From: Oricola nitratireducens
GTDB lineage: Bacteria; Pseudomonadota; Alphaproteobacteria; Rhizobiales; Rhizobiaceae
Direction: 5' to 3'
Length of the DNA: 46,725 nt
NCBI RefSeq assembly: GCF_014904745.1
Contig: NZ_JACZCS010000030.1
Location: 1-46,725, forward strand
Shown: positions 9,384 through 16,804 of the stretch, one piece after another
How positions within the stretch are numbered: position 1 is the first letter of the stretch
How the letters are laid out: each line of letters opens with the position of its first letter
Made by a program: the position numbers and the translations under genes
The notes under the pieces: generated by a model
Database searches by the model: none
What the model was told of the DNA's origin: nothing
The model's input: only the letters and a program-made list of their open reading frames with translations

Positions 9384-10994
9384 ATGAAGCGCTTTCTCCC
9401 CGCGACCGTGTTTCTGGTCGTCGCCCTCCTCGGAGCAGGCATCACCTGGATCGTTTACCAGGCCATTCGTGACACCGCCGAAGCAGAGTTCGAATCCCTG
9501 GCCAACGAAGCCGTCGACCGCGTTACGTCGCGCGTCGACCAGCATCTTTCGCTGCTTACGGCGACGCATTCGTTCTTCGCGGCCAACGGGCGCGCGGTCG
9601 GCAGCGCCGCCTTCCAGACCTTTATTTCCGGACTAGATATCGAGGACCAGTATGACGGCATCCAGGGCATCGGCTACGCCGAGATGATCCGGACCGGCGA
9701 CGAAGCCCGGGCGGAGGCAATGCTGAAACGCGAATATGGCCTCGACAGGACAATATGGCCGGAAACCGATCAGCAATACCGCACACCGATCGTGCTCCTC
9801 GAACCGCATGACCCGCGCAACGACAAGGCGCTCGGCTACGACATGTTCAACGAGGCGCAGCGCCGCGAAACGATGCAGCTCGCCGTGAAGAACCGGGCGG
9901 CGATCGCCTCTCCGCCTGTCGAACTCGTTCAGGAGATTACTACTGTCAAACAGGTGGGTTTTCTTGTCTACAAGCCGTTCTTCGCCGATGGCGCGAATGC
10001 CGGCGGCATGCCGGACGGTTTCGTCTACGCACCATTTCGGGCCGGCGACCTGCATGCGGCCGCGCTGGAAAATCCTCCGATCCTGCCCGTCGTGCTGAAG
10101 ACCTACGACGTCACGGACGGCGAACCGCAGCTTCTCTACCAGTCGCCGGCCTTCGACCAACTGCGTGCGCCTAACGCCATGGTCGACACGGTCGAGGCCG
10201 ACATCGCGGGCCGCAAATGGCGGTTCGTGGTGAGTTCGACCGGCAGCGCCGCTGCCTACGCGGATTTTTTACCCGTCTATGCATTGTGCGCCGTTCTGAT
10301 CGTGCTCGCCGGATCGCTGGCCGCCGGGGCGCGCTGGCAGCACAAGGCGGTCGATTCGGCGGTCGCGTTGCACGAGGCAAGCCGGAGGAGCCTCGAGGAG
10401 AAGGAACTTCTCGTTCAGGAGATGCGGCACCGCATCAAGAACTCGATTTCGCGTATGATGGCAATTGCGCGGCAGACGGCGGCGACTTCGGACACGCTGG
10501 AGGCGTTCAGCACGTCTTTCTCATCGCGCATGAACGCGATGGCGAACGCGCAGGATCTGCTCGCGCGCTCGCATTGGGGCCGCGCCGACCTTGGCGATCT
10601 TCTGAAGACGGAACTCGGCCAGGTGTTCGGCGACCAACTGCAAAAATCCCAGGTCGAAGGGCCGCAGATCAACCTCAACGAACGCGCCACGCAAGCGCTC
10701 GGGCTTGTCTTTCACGAATTGGCGACAAATGCGCTCAAATATGGCGGCGTCGCCGACGAAAATGCCAAACTGGCGGTGCGCTGGACCTATGAAGGCAAGC
10801 GCGACAAGCGGGTGCTGAAGCTGGTCTGGGCGGAAAAGGGCAACATCGTCCCCGCGCCGCCGGAAACCAAGGGGTTCGGCACGCGGCTTGTCGAGGCGAG
10901 CGTTCGCGGTGAACTCGGCGGCGAGATCGAACGCCGCTTCGGCGATGACGGGATGAGCGTCATCTTCACAATCCCTGCAAAGTCGATCAACTGA
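9384..10994 (+). CDS. Membrane sensor histidine kinase with CHASE domain, HWE family
   Basis: 536 residues: TM1 at about 5-26, a periplasmic CHASE sensor (about 70-230, with LDIEDQYDGIQGIGYAEMI), TM2 at about 295-315, then the kinase. The phospho-acceptor is H349 in EMRHRIKNS. The N-box HELATNALKYGG and a Trp-x-Glu motif in LVWAEKG mark the HWE subgroup, and GFGTRLVEASV is the G-box. HWE kinases usually signal to receiver proteins outside classic pairs; with phyR 6 kb away, this one may feed the general stress response. It has no cognate regulator beside it. The upstream gap (9252-9383) shows no EcfG-type promoter. Confidence 0.88.
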   Translation: MKRFLPATVFLVVALLGAGITWIVYQAIRDTAEAEFESLANEAVDRVTSRVDQHLSLLTATHSFFAANGRAVGSAAFQTFISGLDIEDQYDGIQGIGYAEMIRTGDEARAEAMLKREYGLDRTIWPETDQQYRTPIVLLEPHDPRNDKALGYDMFNEAQRRETMQLAVKNRAAIASPPVELVQEITTVKQVGFLVYKPFFADGANAGGMPDGFVYAPFRAGDLHAAALENPPILPVVLKTYDVTDGEPQLLYQSPAFDQLRAPNAMVDTVEADIAGRKWRFVVSSTGSAAAYADFLPVYALCAVLIVLAGSLAAGARWQHKAVDSAVALHEASRRSLEEKELLVQEMRHRIKNSISRMMAIARQTAATSDTLEAFSTSFSSRMNAMANAQDLLARSHWGRADLGDLLKTELGQVFGDQLQKSQVEGPQINLNERATQALGLVFHELATNALKYGGVADENAKLAVRWTYEGKRDKRVLKLVWAEKGNIVPAPPETKGFGTRLVEASVRGELGGEIERRFGDDGMSVIFTIPAKSIN

Positions 10995-11016
10995 CTCATG
11001 CCGCGTGGCAACCGGG

Positions 11017-11448
11017 TCAGCGGCTGCGGCGCGCCGGCTTCACGAAGGCGGCGGTGACGGCATAGGCAATGATCGCAGCTACCGGCAGCAGTGCCGGCGT
11101 CGCGTTCTGGCCGTGGGCGACACCCGATTTCGTGGCTTCGGCGATTGCCGCCGAACGCAGCGCGGAGGCGCGGATTGCCATCCGCTCGTGACGGCGGCGC
11201 AGCAGCACGTTGATCGCCAGCACAGCCAGTCCGAGAACCGCCAGGATCCCGGCCGCGGCCGCCAGGCCTTCGACGAGGCCGAGCCAATCGACAAGCGCGA
11301 CGATCGCGGCGACGGCGCCAAGCGACAAGGCGGCGACGAAGGCCAGTCCGGCGAGCGCATAGCAGATTACCGCAGAGGCGGCGCGCGCCTTGAGACGCGC
11401 CAAGTCCGCCTGCAGCGTGCCCGCCAGGACCTTGAATCCCGACAACAT
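11017..11448 (-). CDS. Phage-holin-like (DUF1469-type) small membrane protein
   Basis: 143 residues from the ATG at 11448; longer readings run into a non-conserved low-complexity extension. An N-terminal helix (MLSGFKVLAGTLQADLARLK) precedes two hydrophobic hairpin helices (about 30-55 and 60-82), then a basic stretch RRRHERM and a third hydrophobic segment near 118-132. This is the layout of the YqjE/holin-superfamily III proteins often found next to DUF883 proteins, as here. Its ATG lies 4 bases after the DUF883 stop, so it is the second gene of a stress-regulated pair. Function in the envelope is unknown. Confidence 0.7.
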   Translation of the reverse strand: MLSGFKVLAGTLQADLARLKARAASAVICYALAGLAFVAALSLGAVAAIVALVDWLGLVEGLAAAAGILAVLGLAVLAINVLLRRRHERMAIRASALRSAAIAEATKSGVAHGQNATPALLPVAAIIAYAVTAAFVKPARRSR

Positions 11449-11452
11449 GGCG

Positions 11453-11791
11453 TTAACGGCGCGTGAGGAACGCAGCCAGAAAGCCGATGCCGGCGGCGAT
11501 TCCGAGCGCATGGAGGGGATGTCGGCGGATCGATTCGGCGGCCTGATGCTCGAACTCGCTGGCGCGCGCGGAAATGTCGGCATAGACCGCCTCGCCCTTC
11601 TCGCGGGCTGCTGCCCTGGTTTCGCGCGAATAGTCGGCGGCGGTGCGGACACCAGCCTCGCCGAGATGGGCGAACCGTTCGGTCAGCGCGGAGAGATCCT
11701 TGCGCAGACCTTCGATCTCGGCGGCGAGCTCGGCTTCGCTGGCGAGGCTGCCGTTTTTGGCATTTCGTGCGGTTTTCGTTGCCGTGGTCAT
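11453..11791 (-). CDS. DUF883 (ElaB/YqjD-like) membrane-anchored stress protein
   Basis: 112 residues. The ATG at 11791 follows AAAGGAGT at ideal spacing and overlaps the stop of the AI-2E gene (ATGA). The protein is mostly amphipathic helix (AELAAEIEGLRKDLSALTERF, split here as family coiled coil) and ends with a conserved RRHPLHALGIAAGIGFLAAF membrane anchor. E. coli relatives (ElaB, YqjD) are stationary-phase inner-membrane proteins that can bind ribosomes. A perfect EcfG-type promoter lies 24-48 bases upstream, inside the end of the AI-2E gene, so this gene and the next are likely general-stress targets. Confidence 0.85.
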   Translation of the reverse strand: MTTATKTARNAKNGSLASEAELAAEIEGLRKDLSALTERFAHLGEAGVRTAADYSRETRAAAREKGEAVYADISARASEFEHQAAESIRRHPLHALGIAAGIGFLAAFLTRR

Positions 11792-12924
11792 GAGTGACTC
11801 CTTTCTGGATAACAAACGCGGACGGGCGGCATAGGTTCCATCGCCTCACCGGGCGGACGGCGCGGCGTCAGGATGCGGCGAACGGCGGACAGCGATACCG
11901 ACTTGTCGGCAACGGCTTTCAGCACGATCAGTGCGGGAACCGCGAAGATCATGCCGGCAAGACCCCATAACCAGCCCCAGAACAGCAACGACAATACGAT
12001 CGCAAGCGGCGCTAAATTGAGGCGCTGGCCGAGGAAGTGCGGCGTAACGACATTAGCCTCGATGAAATTGATCGCCAGATAAGCCAGCGGCGGCGCGAAT
12101 ATCTGGAACGGCGTGTCGAAATTGATGATCGAGGCGGCCAGGAGCGCCATCGTGCCGATCGCCGGTCCGACGAACAGGATGTAGTTGAGAAGTGCGACGG
12201 CAATGCCCCAGACATGCGGCAACGGAACGCCCAGCGCCCACAGCGCCAGTCCGACGGCGGTTCCGAGCGCGGCATTGATGATGCTGGTGACGATGAAATA
12301 GTGGCTGACCTCGCGTTCGACGCCCTTCCAGATGCGTGCCGCGCGCAGTTTCGTGGCAGCGGTCGAAAACGGCATGGTCGCCAGCGTCAGGAACGGGCGG
12401 CGCATGACGAGAATGAAAGCCGAAATGGTCAGGGTGACGACGACGCCGGTGACAATATCGGCGAGCGAGGTCGCCGCGCGAGCGAGGAAATTCGGTTCGC
12501 GCACGACGACCTCCTGGACTTCTGGATCCTTGACGATGTTCTTGACGTCTTCGGCAACCTTGGAAATGGCGTCGCTTGCCTGTTCCGCGGCAGCGAATGT
12601 CTGGCGGAGGTGAAACAGTTTCACGCGCAGTTCGGTGACGATCCGCGGATAGGATTCGAAGGTGTCGCTAACCGGGCCCGCCGTCAGAACGAAAATCAAC
12701 GTCAGGATTGTCGCGACCGCCGAAATGATGAACGCGACGGCGAGGATTTTCGGCATCCCGGCGCGATAGAGCGCCATGATCGGCAGGTGCAGCACAAGCG
12801 CGGTCAGGATCCCGAGCGTAATCGGAAGAAAGACAGCCCTGGCGAAAAATAGTGCCGCAACGATCGCGATCAGGAGCGATAGCGTAGCGAGCGAACGGAA
12901 CAGAAGGCTGTCGAATGTGAGCAT
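11788..12924 (-). CDS. AI-2E family (PerM-like) membrane transporter
   Basis: 378 residues with hydrophobic helices in the family pattern: a pair near 12-60, one near 62-82, a long soluble stretch (about 85-140), then four to five helices to residue 350. Conserved segments include VWGIAVALLNYILFVGP and the final FWGWLWGLAGMIFAVPALIVLK region. The ATG at 12924 has AGGA upstream. Relatives export the AI-2 signal (TqsA) or act as Na+/H+ or general permeases; substrate is not predictable. A strong terminator of the upstream PRC-barrel gene lies in the 53-base gap, so this gene needs its own promoter, which I could not identify. Confidence 0.85.
   Translation of the reverse strand: MLTFDSLLFRSLATLSLLIAIVAALFFARAVFLPITLGILTALVLHLPIMALYRAGMPKILAVAFIISAVATILTLIFVLTAGPVSDTFESYPRIVTELRVKLFHLRQTFAAAEQASDAISKVAEDVKNIVKDPEVQEVVVREPNFLARAATSLADIVTGVVVTLTISAFILVMRRPFLTLATMPFSTAATKLRAARIWKGVEREVSHYFIVTSIINAALGTAVGLALWALGVPLPHVWGIAVALLNYILFVGPAIGTMALLAASIINFDTPFQIFAPPLAYLAINFIEANVVTPHFLGQRLNLAPLAIVLSLLFWGWLWGLAGMIFAVPALIVLKAVADKSVSLSAVRRILTPRRPPGEAMEPMPPVRVCYPERSHS
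11815..11839 (-). promoter_or_regulatory. EcfG-type promoter for the DUF883/holin-like pair
   Basis: On the minus strand GGAAC (11839-11835), a 16-base spacer and CGTT (11818-11815): an exact match to the alphaproteobacterial general stress sigma consensus. It lies within the 3' coding end of the AI-2E gene, 24 bases upstream of the DUF883 start codon. Confidence 0.8.
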
Positions 12925-12938
12925 CGGGGCAAGTCCTG

Positions 12939-12967
12939 AAAAATGCCGCGCCCCGATGGGGCGCGGC
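12939..12967 (-). terminator. Rho-independent terminator of the PRC-barrel gene
   Basis: Perfect 10-bp GC stem (12945-12954 with 12958-12967, GAT loop) followed on the minus strand by ATTTTTC. It lies 11 bases past the stop of the PRC-barrel gene. Confidence 0.85.
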
Positions 12968-12977
12968 TAAGCCGGTA

Positions 12978-13934
12978 TTATTCGACCGGCGCGATCAGGA
13001 TGACCGAACCCTTGTCGGACTTGTACTGATCTTCCGTATAGGCCTTCTGGTTCTCCAGGGCGTCCCTGGTCAGGCCGGTCTTGATTGTCGTCCAGTCTTT
13101 CGAGCCCTCGGCACGGGCGAACTGGAGCTTGTCGAAGGACACGGCGACCGGTTTCTCGTTCATGCCGAGAAAACCGCCGACATCAATGACAAAGGCTTCG
13201 ACCTTGCCACCCTTGTCGATCAAAATGTCGGAAACCTCGCCGACCGTCTCGTTGTCGGCGCCTGTCACGGACATGCCGATGATCTTGTCGGCTTTCAGAT
13301 CGGCCTGCGAAGCCGGAATCGTTTCCATGCGCGGCGTCGAAGCCGTCGTCATGGTGTCATCGGTTGCGGGTTCGGCATTCATGTGCTGTTCGGCATTGGC
13401 CATGTCGTCATTTGCGGTCATGGCGCCGTCCTGCGACGTACCAACCTGCGAATTGTCCATCGCCGTGGTCTGGTCGTCGTGCAGCGCGGAGCGGTCAAAG
13501 GCCGGAGCGCCTTCAAGCTGCTGTCTGGTCAGGTCGGCGACGAGAACCATGTCGCCATTATTGTCCGTGGTCCATGCCAGCATGTCCATCGACACAGCGA
13601 CTTCCTTCTCGCCGATGCCGAGGAAACCGCCGACGCCGGCGATCACGGCCACCGCGCGGCCATCGGGCGTCATGATGATGTCGTTGACGTCGCCGATCGT
13701 TTCGGCGTCCTCGCCTGCGCCGCTGTGGATGTTGGCGCCGATGAAACGGGTCGCCAGAACCTGGTGCGGATCGGCGGCATAGAAACCGTCGACCGGCGCT
13801 ATGTCCTTGTAAGTCTCGCTTGAGAAGACCGAAGAGTTCTGCATGGCGTCGGCGTTCGACGCATCCTGGGCGTAAGCCATCGGCGTGGCGAACAGGGCGA
13901 CGGCTGCGGTGGTGGCCAAAAGACGCTTTTTCAT
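12978..13934 (-). CDS. Secreted protein with two PRC-barrel domains
   Basis: 318 residues with a signal peptide (MKKRLLATTAAVALFATPMAYAQ). Two homologous PRC-barrel units occur at about 58-150 and 208-300; each has the pattern IGxVxDIxxxxxG-(K/R)-VxAxVxxVGGFLG followed by EK-VAVSxDxL. The linker between them is rich in Asp, Asn, Met and Thr. PRC-barrel proteins of this type are common general-stress targets in rhizobia; the barrel may bind other proteins or surfaces in the periplasm. An exact EcfG promoter lies 86 bases upstream and a strong terminator follows, so it is a single-gene unit. The internal duplication is clear at the sequence level. Confidence 0.85.
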   Translation of the reverse strand: MKKRLLATTAAVALFATPMAYAQDASNADAMQNSSVFSSETYKDIAPVDGFYAADPHQVLATRFIGANIHSGAGEDAETIGDVNDIIMTPDGRAVAVIAGVGGFLGIGEKEVAVSMDMLAWTTDNNGDMVLVADLTRQQLEGAPAFDRSALHDDQTTAMDNSQVGTSQDGAMTANDDMANAEQHMNAEPATDDTMTTASTPRMETIPASQADLKADKIIGMSVTGADNETVGEVSDILIDKGGKVEAFVIDVGGFLGMNEKPVAVSFDKLQFARAEGSKDWTTIKTGLTRDALENQKAYTEDQYKSDKGSVILIAPVE

Positions 13935-14019
13935 AGTAAATTCCTTTTCGTGAGTGTTGCTACTCGCTCATCCGGTGGCCGCAAGCTTCCAACGACCGGT
14001 CACCGGGTGACCTGTTCCA

Positions 14020-14044
14020 AACGCGCCGTTCGGCCCGTGGTTCC
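14020..14044 (-). promoter_or_regulatory. EcfG-type promoter for the PRC-barrel gene
   Basis: Minus strand: GGAAC at 14044-14040, 16-base spacer, CGTT at 14023-14020, an exact consensus match. A second GTTCC/AACG pair nearby (13991-14018) has a 19-base spacer and is less likely. Confidence 0.8.
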
Positions 14045-14113
14045 CCAACAGACGGAAAAGAGTTTTCGCGACGCCGCGCGCGCATGCGGCTGTTCAGCCA
14101 AGGTTCATCCCCA

Positions 14114-14138
14114 GGAACGCAAAAGGATTTCAATCGTT
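14114..14138 (+). promoter_or_regulatory. EcfG-type promoter for the 112-residue Cys-containing protein
   Basis: GGAAC at 14114-14118, a 16-base spacer and CGTT at 14135-14138, an exact match, ending 21 bases before the start codon at 14160. Confidence 0.82.
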
Positions 14139-14159
14139 AACCTTTGAAAGGAGCTGACG

Positions 14160-14498
14160 ATGGAAAACCTTGTCTTCGCCATTCTTATGCTTGGCTGCGA
14201 TCACGCGCTCGACGAGTGTGCCTATGTGCCCACGCCGGTGGAATATTACGCTTCGCGGGAAGAGTGCGAGGACATCCTCCCGCTCGCCTTCCACGAAGCA
14301 GAGACCTATCCGGTCGCGCTGGGTGACTGCATCGCCGTGCCGCAAAAATGGATCGAGAAAACTGTCGCCATCGAATGGTCGATCGATGACAGCGAACGGC
14401 TCAAGATCGCCGTGGTCGGCCCGAACAACGAAGCCTTCGGCGACGTCCCGTCGACTGCAGTCGCGGCCGGCCGTAACGGCCACACGCCGACCGGCTGA
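14160..14498 (+). CDS. Hypothetical 112-residue Cys-containing protein, stress-controlled
   Basis: The ATG follows GAAAGGAGC at good spacing. The N-terminus is short and hydrophobic (MENLVFAILMLG), followed by four Cys within the first half (CDHALDEC, a Cys in REECEDIL, and a Cys in LGDCIAVP), so two disulfides are possible if it is exported. I do not recognise a named family. It has an exact EcfG promoter immediately upstream and divergent PRC-barrel and convergent Crp/Fnr neighbours. The C-terminal tail (about 90-112) is Ala/Gly/Thr-rich and looks disordered. Real gene by its ribosome site and promoter; function unknown. Confidence 0.72.
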   Translation: MENLVFAILMLGCDHALDECAYVPTPVEYYASREECEDILPLAFHEAETYPVALGDCIAVPQKWIEKTVAIEWSIDDSERLKIAVVGPNNEAFGDVPSTAVAAGRNGHTPTG

Positions 14499-14529
14499 CG
14501 CAAACGAACAGGTACCGAAGGAGAAAGCC

Positions 14530-14580
14530 ATGCGAACGCTTTCGCCGGCAGAACACCAGCCTCGACAAGACGGCGCGTGA
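14530..14580 (+). CDS. Possible 16-residue peptide after the Cys-containing protein gene
   Basis: ATG at 14530 with GAAGGAGA eight bases upstream, reading MRTLSPAEHQPRQDGA then TGA. The strong ribosome site is the only support. It could be a remnant of a longer gene or a decayed end. It lies just before the double hairpin. Confidence 0.25.
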   Translation: MRTLSPAEHQPRQDGA

Positions 14581-14596
14581 GTACGCCCCAATGTGC

Positions 14597-14660
14597 GCCT
14601 TGGCGGCACGAGCCCCAAAACCGCCAAGGCAAGCAGCGCCCGCCGGTAGTCCGGCGGGCG
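14597..14660. terminator. Two tandem hairpins between convergent genes
   Basis: First stem GCCTTGGCGG (14597-14606) pairs with 14621-14630. The second, CGCCCGCCGG (14637-14646), pairs with 14651-14660 across a TAGT loop and is followed by TATTCTTCC. Probably terminates both the + strand stress gene and the - strand Crp/Fnr gene. Confidence 0.7.
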
Positions 14661-14675
14661 TATTCTTCCGGGGAT

Positions 14676-15431
14676 TCAGATGAACGGTCTGGCGATATCC
14701 GGCAATCCGGTCCAACCGGCGATCTGCTTTAGCACCTCGATATCCTTGATCTCGAATCCGGAATCGAGCCAGTCGATCGCCTTTTGCGCATTCAGCTTGC
14801 GCAGTGTCTTGTTGGTATGAACCAGCGACAGGCCGAGCGTGTCGGCGACGTGCTGTTGGGTCAGCGGAGCGATGCGGGTGCCGCGCGGAAAGAGCGCGAC
14901 GGCCCCGGCGCGCTCGTAGAGAAACGCCAGAAGATAGGCGGCGCGCTCGGCGGCGGATCTGCGTCCGACGCTCAGCAGGTGCTCGTCCAGCATCTGTTCC
15001 TCGCGGGCTGCGAGCCATGTGATGTCGAAACCCAATTCGGGATATTTCTCGTAGAGTTCGAACAGCCGGTTGCGCTCGAAGACGCACAGGATCATGTCCG
15101 AGAGCGCTTCGACCGAATGATGCATCTCGGACAGGACCGATCCCTGCAACCCGATGAAATCGCCGGGAAGGACATAGTTCAGGATCTGGCGGCGGCCGTC
15201 CTCGAGCGTCTTGTAACGAAATCCCCAGCCCGAGATCACCGTATAGAGATGCGGGCTGTGGGTGCCTTCCAGCAATATCGTCGATCCGGCGTCGCTTGCC
15301 AGTTCACCGCGCTTGAACGTATTGACGAACCGCAGTTCTGCTTCGGAAAAGGCGCGGAAATGCCCGCTGCACAAGAGCGGGCATTCGTCGCAGGGAATAT
15401 TGCGTGTGGATTTCGGTGGTGACGTATCCAT
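14676..15431 (-). CDS. Crp/Fnr family regulator with an N-terminal Cys cluster
   Basis: 251 residues from the ATG at 15431; a TTG at 15452 would add seven. A cyclic-nucleotide-type beta-barrel (about 30-130) is joined by a dimer helix to a C-terminal winged helix (LTQQHVADTLGLSLVHTNKT, about 190-210). The N-terminus holds C14, C17 and C21 (CDECPLLC), and C116 lies where FNR has its fourth cluster Cys, so an oxygen-labile Fe-S cluster is possible although the CX2CX3C spacing is tighter than FNR. Divergent from a lone receiver gene across a gap with a palindrome, its likely operator. Ligand and regulon unknown. Confidence 0.85.
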   Translation of the reverse strand: MDTSPPKSTRNIPCDECPLLCSGHFRAFSEAELRFVNTFKRGELASDAGSTILLEGTHSPHLYTVISGWGFRYKTLEDGRRQILNYVLPGDFIGLQGSVLSEMHHSVEALSDMILCVFERNRLFELYEKYPELGFDITWLAAREEQMLDEHLLSVGRRSAAERAAYLLAFLYERAGAVALFPRGTRIAPLTQQHVADTLGLSLVHTNKTLRKLNAQKAIDWLDSGFEIKDIEVLKQIAGWTGLPDIARPFI

Positions 15432-15466
15432 GACTGGGCCCGGTCTTGTCAAAACTTGTCATTCCC

Positions 15467-15498
15467 CTGGGTCATTATGTCTTTTATTAATGACCCGG
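15467..15498. promoter_or_regulatory. Palindromic candidate operator between Crp/Fnr and receiver genes
   Basis: GGGTCATTA (15469-15477) and its exact complement TAATGACCC (15488-15496) are separated by 10 bases. The position between two divergent genes suits an autoregulatory site, but the sequence is not the classic FNR or FixK box. Confidence 0.5.
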
Positions 15499-15549
15499 GC
15501 AGAATTCTCCCACATACCTGATGCTTAACGCTCTTTTGGAGAAACAGCT

Positions 15550-15909
15550 GTGCTGTCCGGTAAAAGCATTCTCATCGTCGAGGATTCCGCGCTTATCGCG
15601 GTCGATATTGAATCGGTCCTCAGCGAGCTCGGCGCTGCGCGCTTCGTCACGGCGGGCGGCGGCGAGACCAGACTCCCATCCAGCATCACCGACGACCAGT
15701 TCGACCTTGCCATCCTCGACATCCGGACGGCTTCGGTCATCGACAACGATCTTTCGTCCATGCTCAAGAGCGGTGGCGTGCCGGTTGTTTTCCTGACGAC
15801 GGATCCGCAAGATGACGGCGTCCCCTCCTTCGCGGGACGGTTCGAAACCGTCCAGAAGCCGTTCACATACGAAGATCTTTGCGGAGCAATCGCCCGGCTC
15901 ATCACCTGA
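15550..15909 (+). CDS. Single-domain response regulator (receiver only)
   Basis: 119 residues with GTG start and GGAG upstream. It is only a CheY-like receiver: acidic pair E11/D12, phospho-acceptor D57 in LAILDIRT, T83 in VVFLTTDP and K103 in QKPFTYEDL. The motif around T83 resembles the FAT-GUY type of lone receivers that act in alphaproteobacterial stress phosphorelays. Its TGA stop abuts the ecfG stop (TGATCA at 15907-15912) on the opposite strand. A role as a phosphate sink or intermediate between an HWE kinase and PhyR is inference from position and type. Confidence 0.85.
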   Translation: MLSGKSILIVEDSALIAVDIESVLSELGAARFVTAGGGETRLPSSITDDQFDLAILDIRTASVIDNDLSSMLKSGGVPVVFLTTDPQDDGVPSFAGRFETVQKPFTYEDLCGAIARLIT

Positions 15910-16470
15910 TCAAGCGGCATTGCCGACCAATGGCCGGTTCATCACATGGGTCGCGACGTCGTCGGGGCCGAATTCGCTGCTGTCGCTGATACCCAGCAAT
16001 TCGCCCAGCCGGGTTCGGGCGCGCGAAACGCGGCTCTTCACGGTTCCGACCGCACAGCCGCAAATCTCGGCGGCTTCCTCGTAGGACAGGCCGGACGCGC
16101 CGACCAGGATGATCGCCTCGCGCTGATCCTCGGGAAGCTGGGCCAGCGCCGTCTGGAAGTCTTGCATGTCGAGCTTGCCGGCCTGTTCCGGATGAGCGGC
16201 CATGGCGGCGGTCAACGCGCCGTCGGCGTCGGAGACCTCCCGGCCACGCTTGCGCATCTGACTGTAGAACTCGTTGCGCAGGATGGTGAAAAGCCACGCA
16301 CGCAGGTTGGTGCCCGGCTGGAAGGAGGCCTGCTTGTCCCAGGCCCGCACGAGCGTTTCCTGGACGAGATCGTCCGCCTTGTCGGCCGCGCCGCAGAGCG
16401 ACATGGCGAATGCGCGCAAGTTCGGGATGGCCGCAAGAAGGCCGTCCTTGAACGTCTGGCCCTCAGTCAT
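15910..16470 (-). CDS. ecfG: General stress response sigma factor, EcfG family
   Basis: 186 residues from the ATG at 16470; ATGs at 16476 and 16479 are alternatives. The gene overlaps the nepR stop. Region 2 spans about 12-85 (LRAFAMSLCGAADKADDLVQ, TNLRAWLFTILRNEFYS) and region 4 about 108-165 (LPEDQREAIILV, GLSYEEAAEICGCAVGTVKS). It directs RNA polymerase to GGAAC-N16-CGTT promoters, several of which surround it. It is held by NepR until phosphorylated PhyR removes the anti-sigma. Translational overlap with nepR keeps the two proteins in step. The 3' end touches that of the convergent receiver gene without any spacer. Confidence 0.93.
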   Translation of the reverse strand: MTEGQTFKDGLLAAIPNLRAFAMSLCGAADKADDLVQETLVRAWDKQASFQPGTNLRAWLFTILRNEFYSQMRKRGREVSDADGALTAAMAAHPEQAGKLDMQDFQTALAQLPEDQREAIILVGASGLSYEEAAEICGCAVGTVKSRVSRARTRLGELLGISDSSEFGPDDVATHVMNRPLVGNAA

Positions 16471-16678
16471 CGGCATCATCCTTCGACTGTTTCTTTTCCG
16501 CGGCTTCCAGCTTGTTCAGCAGGTCGACAAACCGGTCGGGGACCGGCTCGCTCAATACCTCGTCGAACTTGGCACGCAGTTTCTTGCCGATTTGCGATGC
16601 GGCAAGATCGTCCAGTTTCGGTGGTTTTTTCTTGCCGTCCTGCATTTCGAATTGCGCCTGGTTTTCGGTTGCGGTCAT
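16463..16678 (-). CDS. nepR: Anti-sigma factor NepR
   Basis: 71 residues. The conserved core IGKKLRAKFDEVLSEPVPDR (about 30-50) forms the two helices that hold EcfG or, alternatively, the sigma-like domain of PhyR. The ends are polar and likely disordered. It is first gene of the nepR-ecfG operon, divergent from phyR, and preceded by a one-mismatch EcfG promoter at 16708-16732, consistent with positive autoregulation through the sigma factor it restrains. Confidence 0.93.
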   Translation of the reverse strand: MTATENQAQFEMQDGKKKPPKLDDLAASQIGKKLRAKFDEVLSEPVPDRFVDLLNKLEAAEKKQSKDDADD

Positions 16679-16707
16679 GGCCCTCGTACCTCTTCAATCT
16701 AGGTCAC

Positions 16708-16732
16708 AACGCGCAAGGGTGAAATTGGTTGC
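16708..16732 (-). promoter_or_regulatory. Near-consensus EcfG promoter for nepR-ecfG
   Basis: Minus strand: GCAAC at 16732-16728 (one mismatch to GGAAC), 16-base spacer, CGTT at 16711-16708. It is 30 bases upstream of nepR. Confidence 0.65.
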
Positions 16733-16741
16733 GAAAAAAAT

Positions 16742-16766
16742 GGAACTTTTCTTTCGCGGCATCGTT
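16742..16766 (+). promoter_or_regulatory. EcfG-type promoter for phyR
   Basis: GGAAC at 16742-16746, a 16-base spacer, CGTT at 16763-16766: exact match, 38 bases before the phyR start codon. AGGAGGA at 16791-16797 is the ribosome site. Confidence 0.85.
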
Positions 16767-16804
16767 TCTAGGTCAACGGAAGTGACAACCAGGAGGAATT
16801 CAAT

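Noticed and set aside
9373-9400. GGAAC just before the CHASE kinase gene
   Set aside because: No CGTT at 16-18 bases and it sits at the start codon.
13991-14018. Second possible EcfG promoter upstream of the PRC-barrel gene
   Set aside because: Spacer is 19 bases instead of 16-17; the exact site at 14020-14044 is better.
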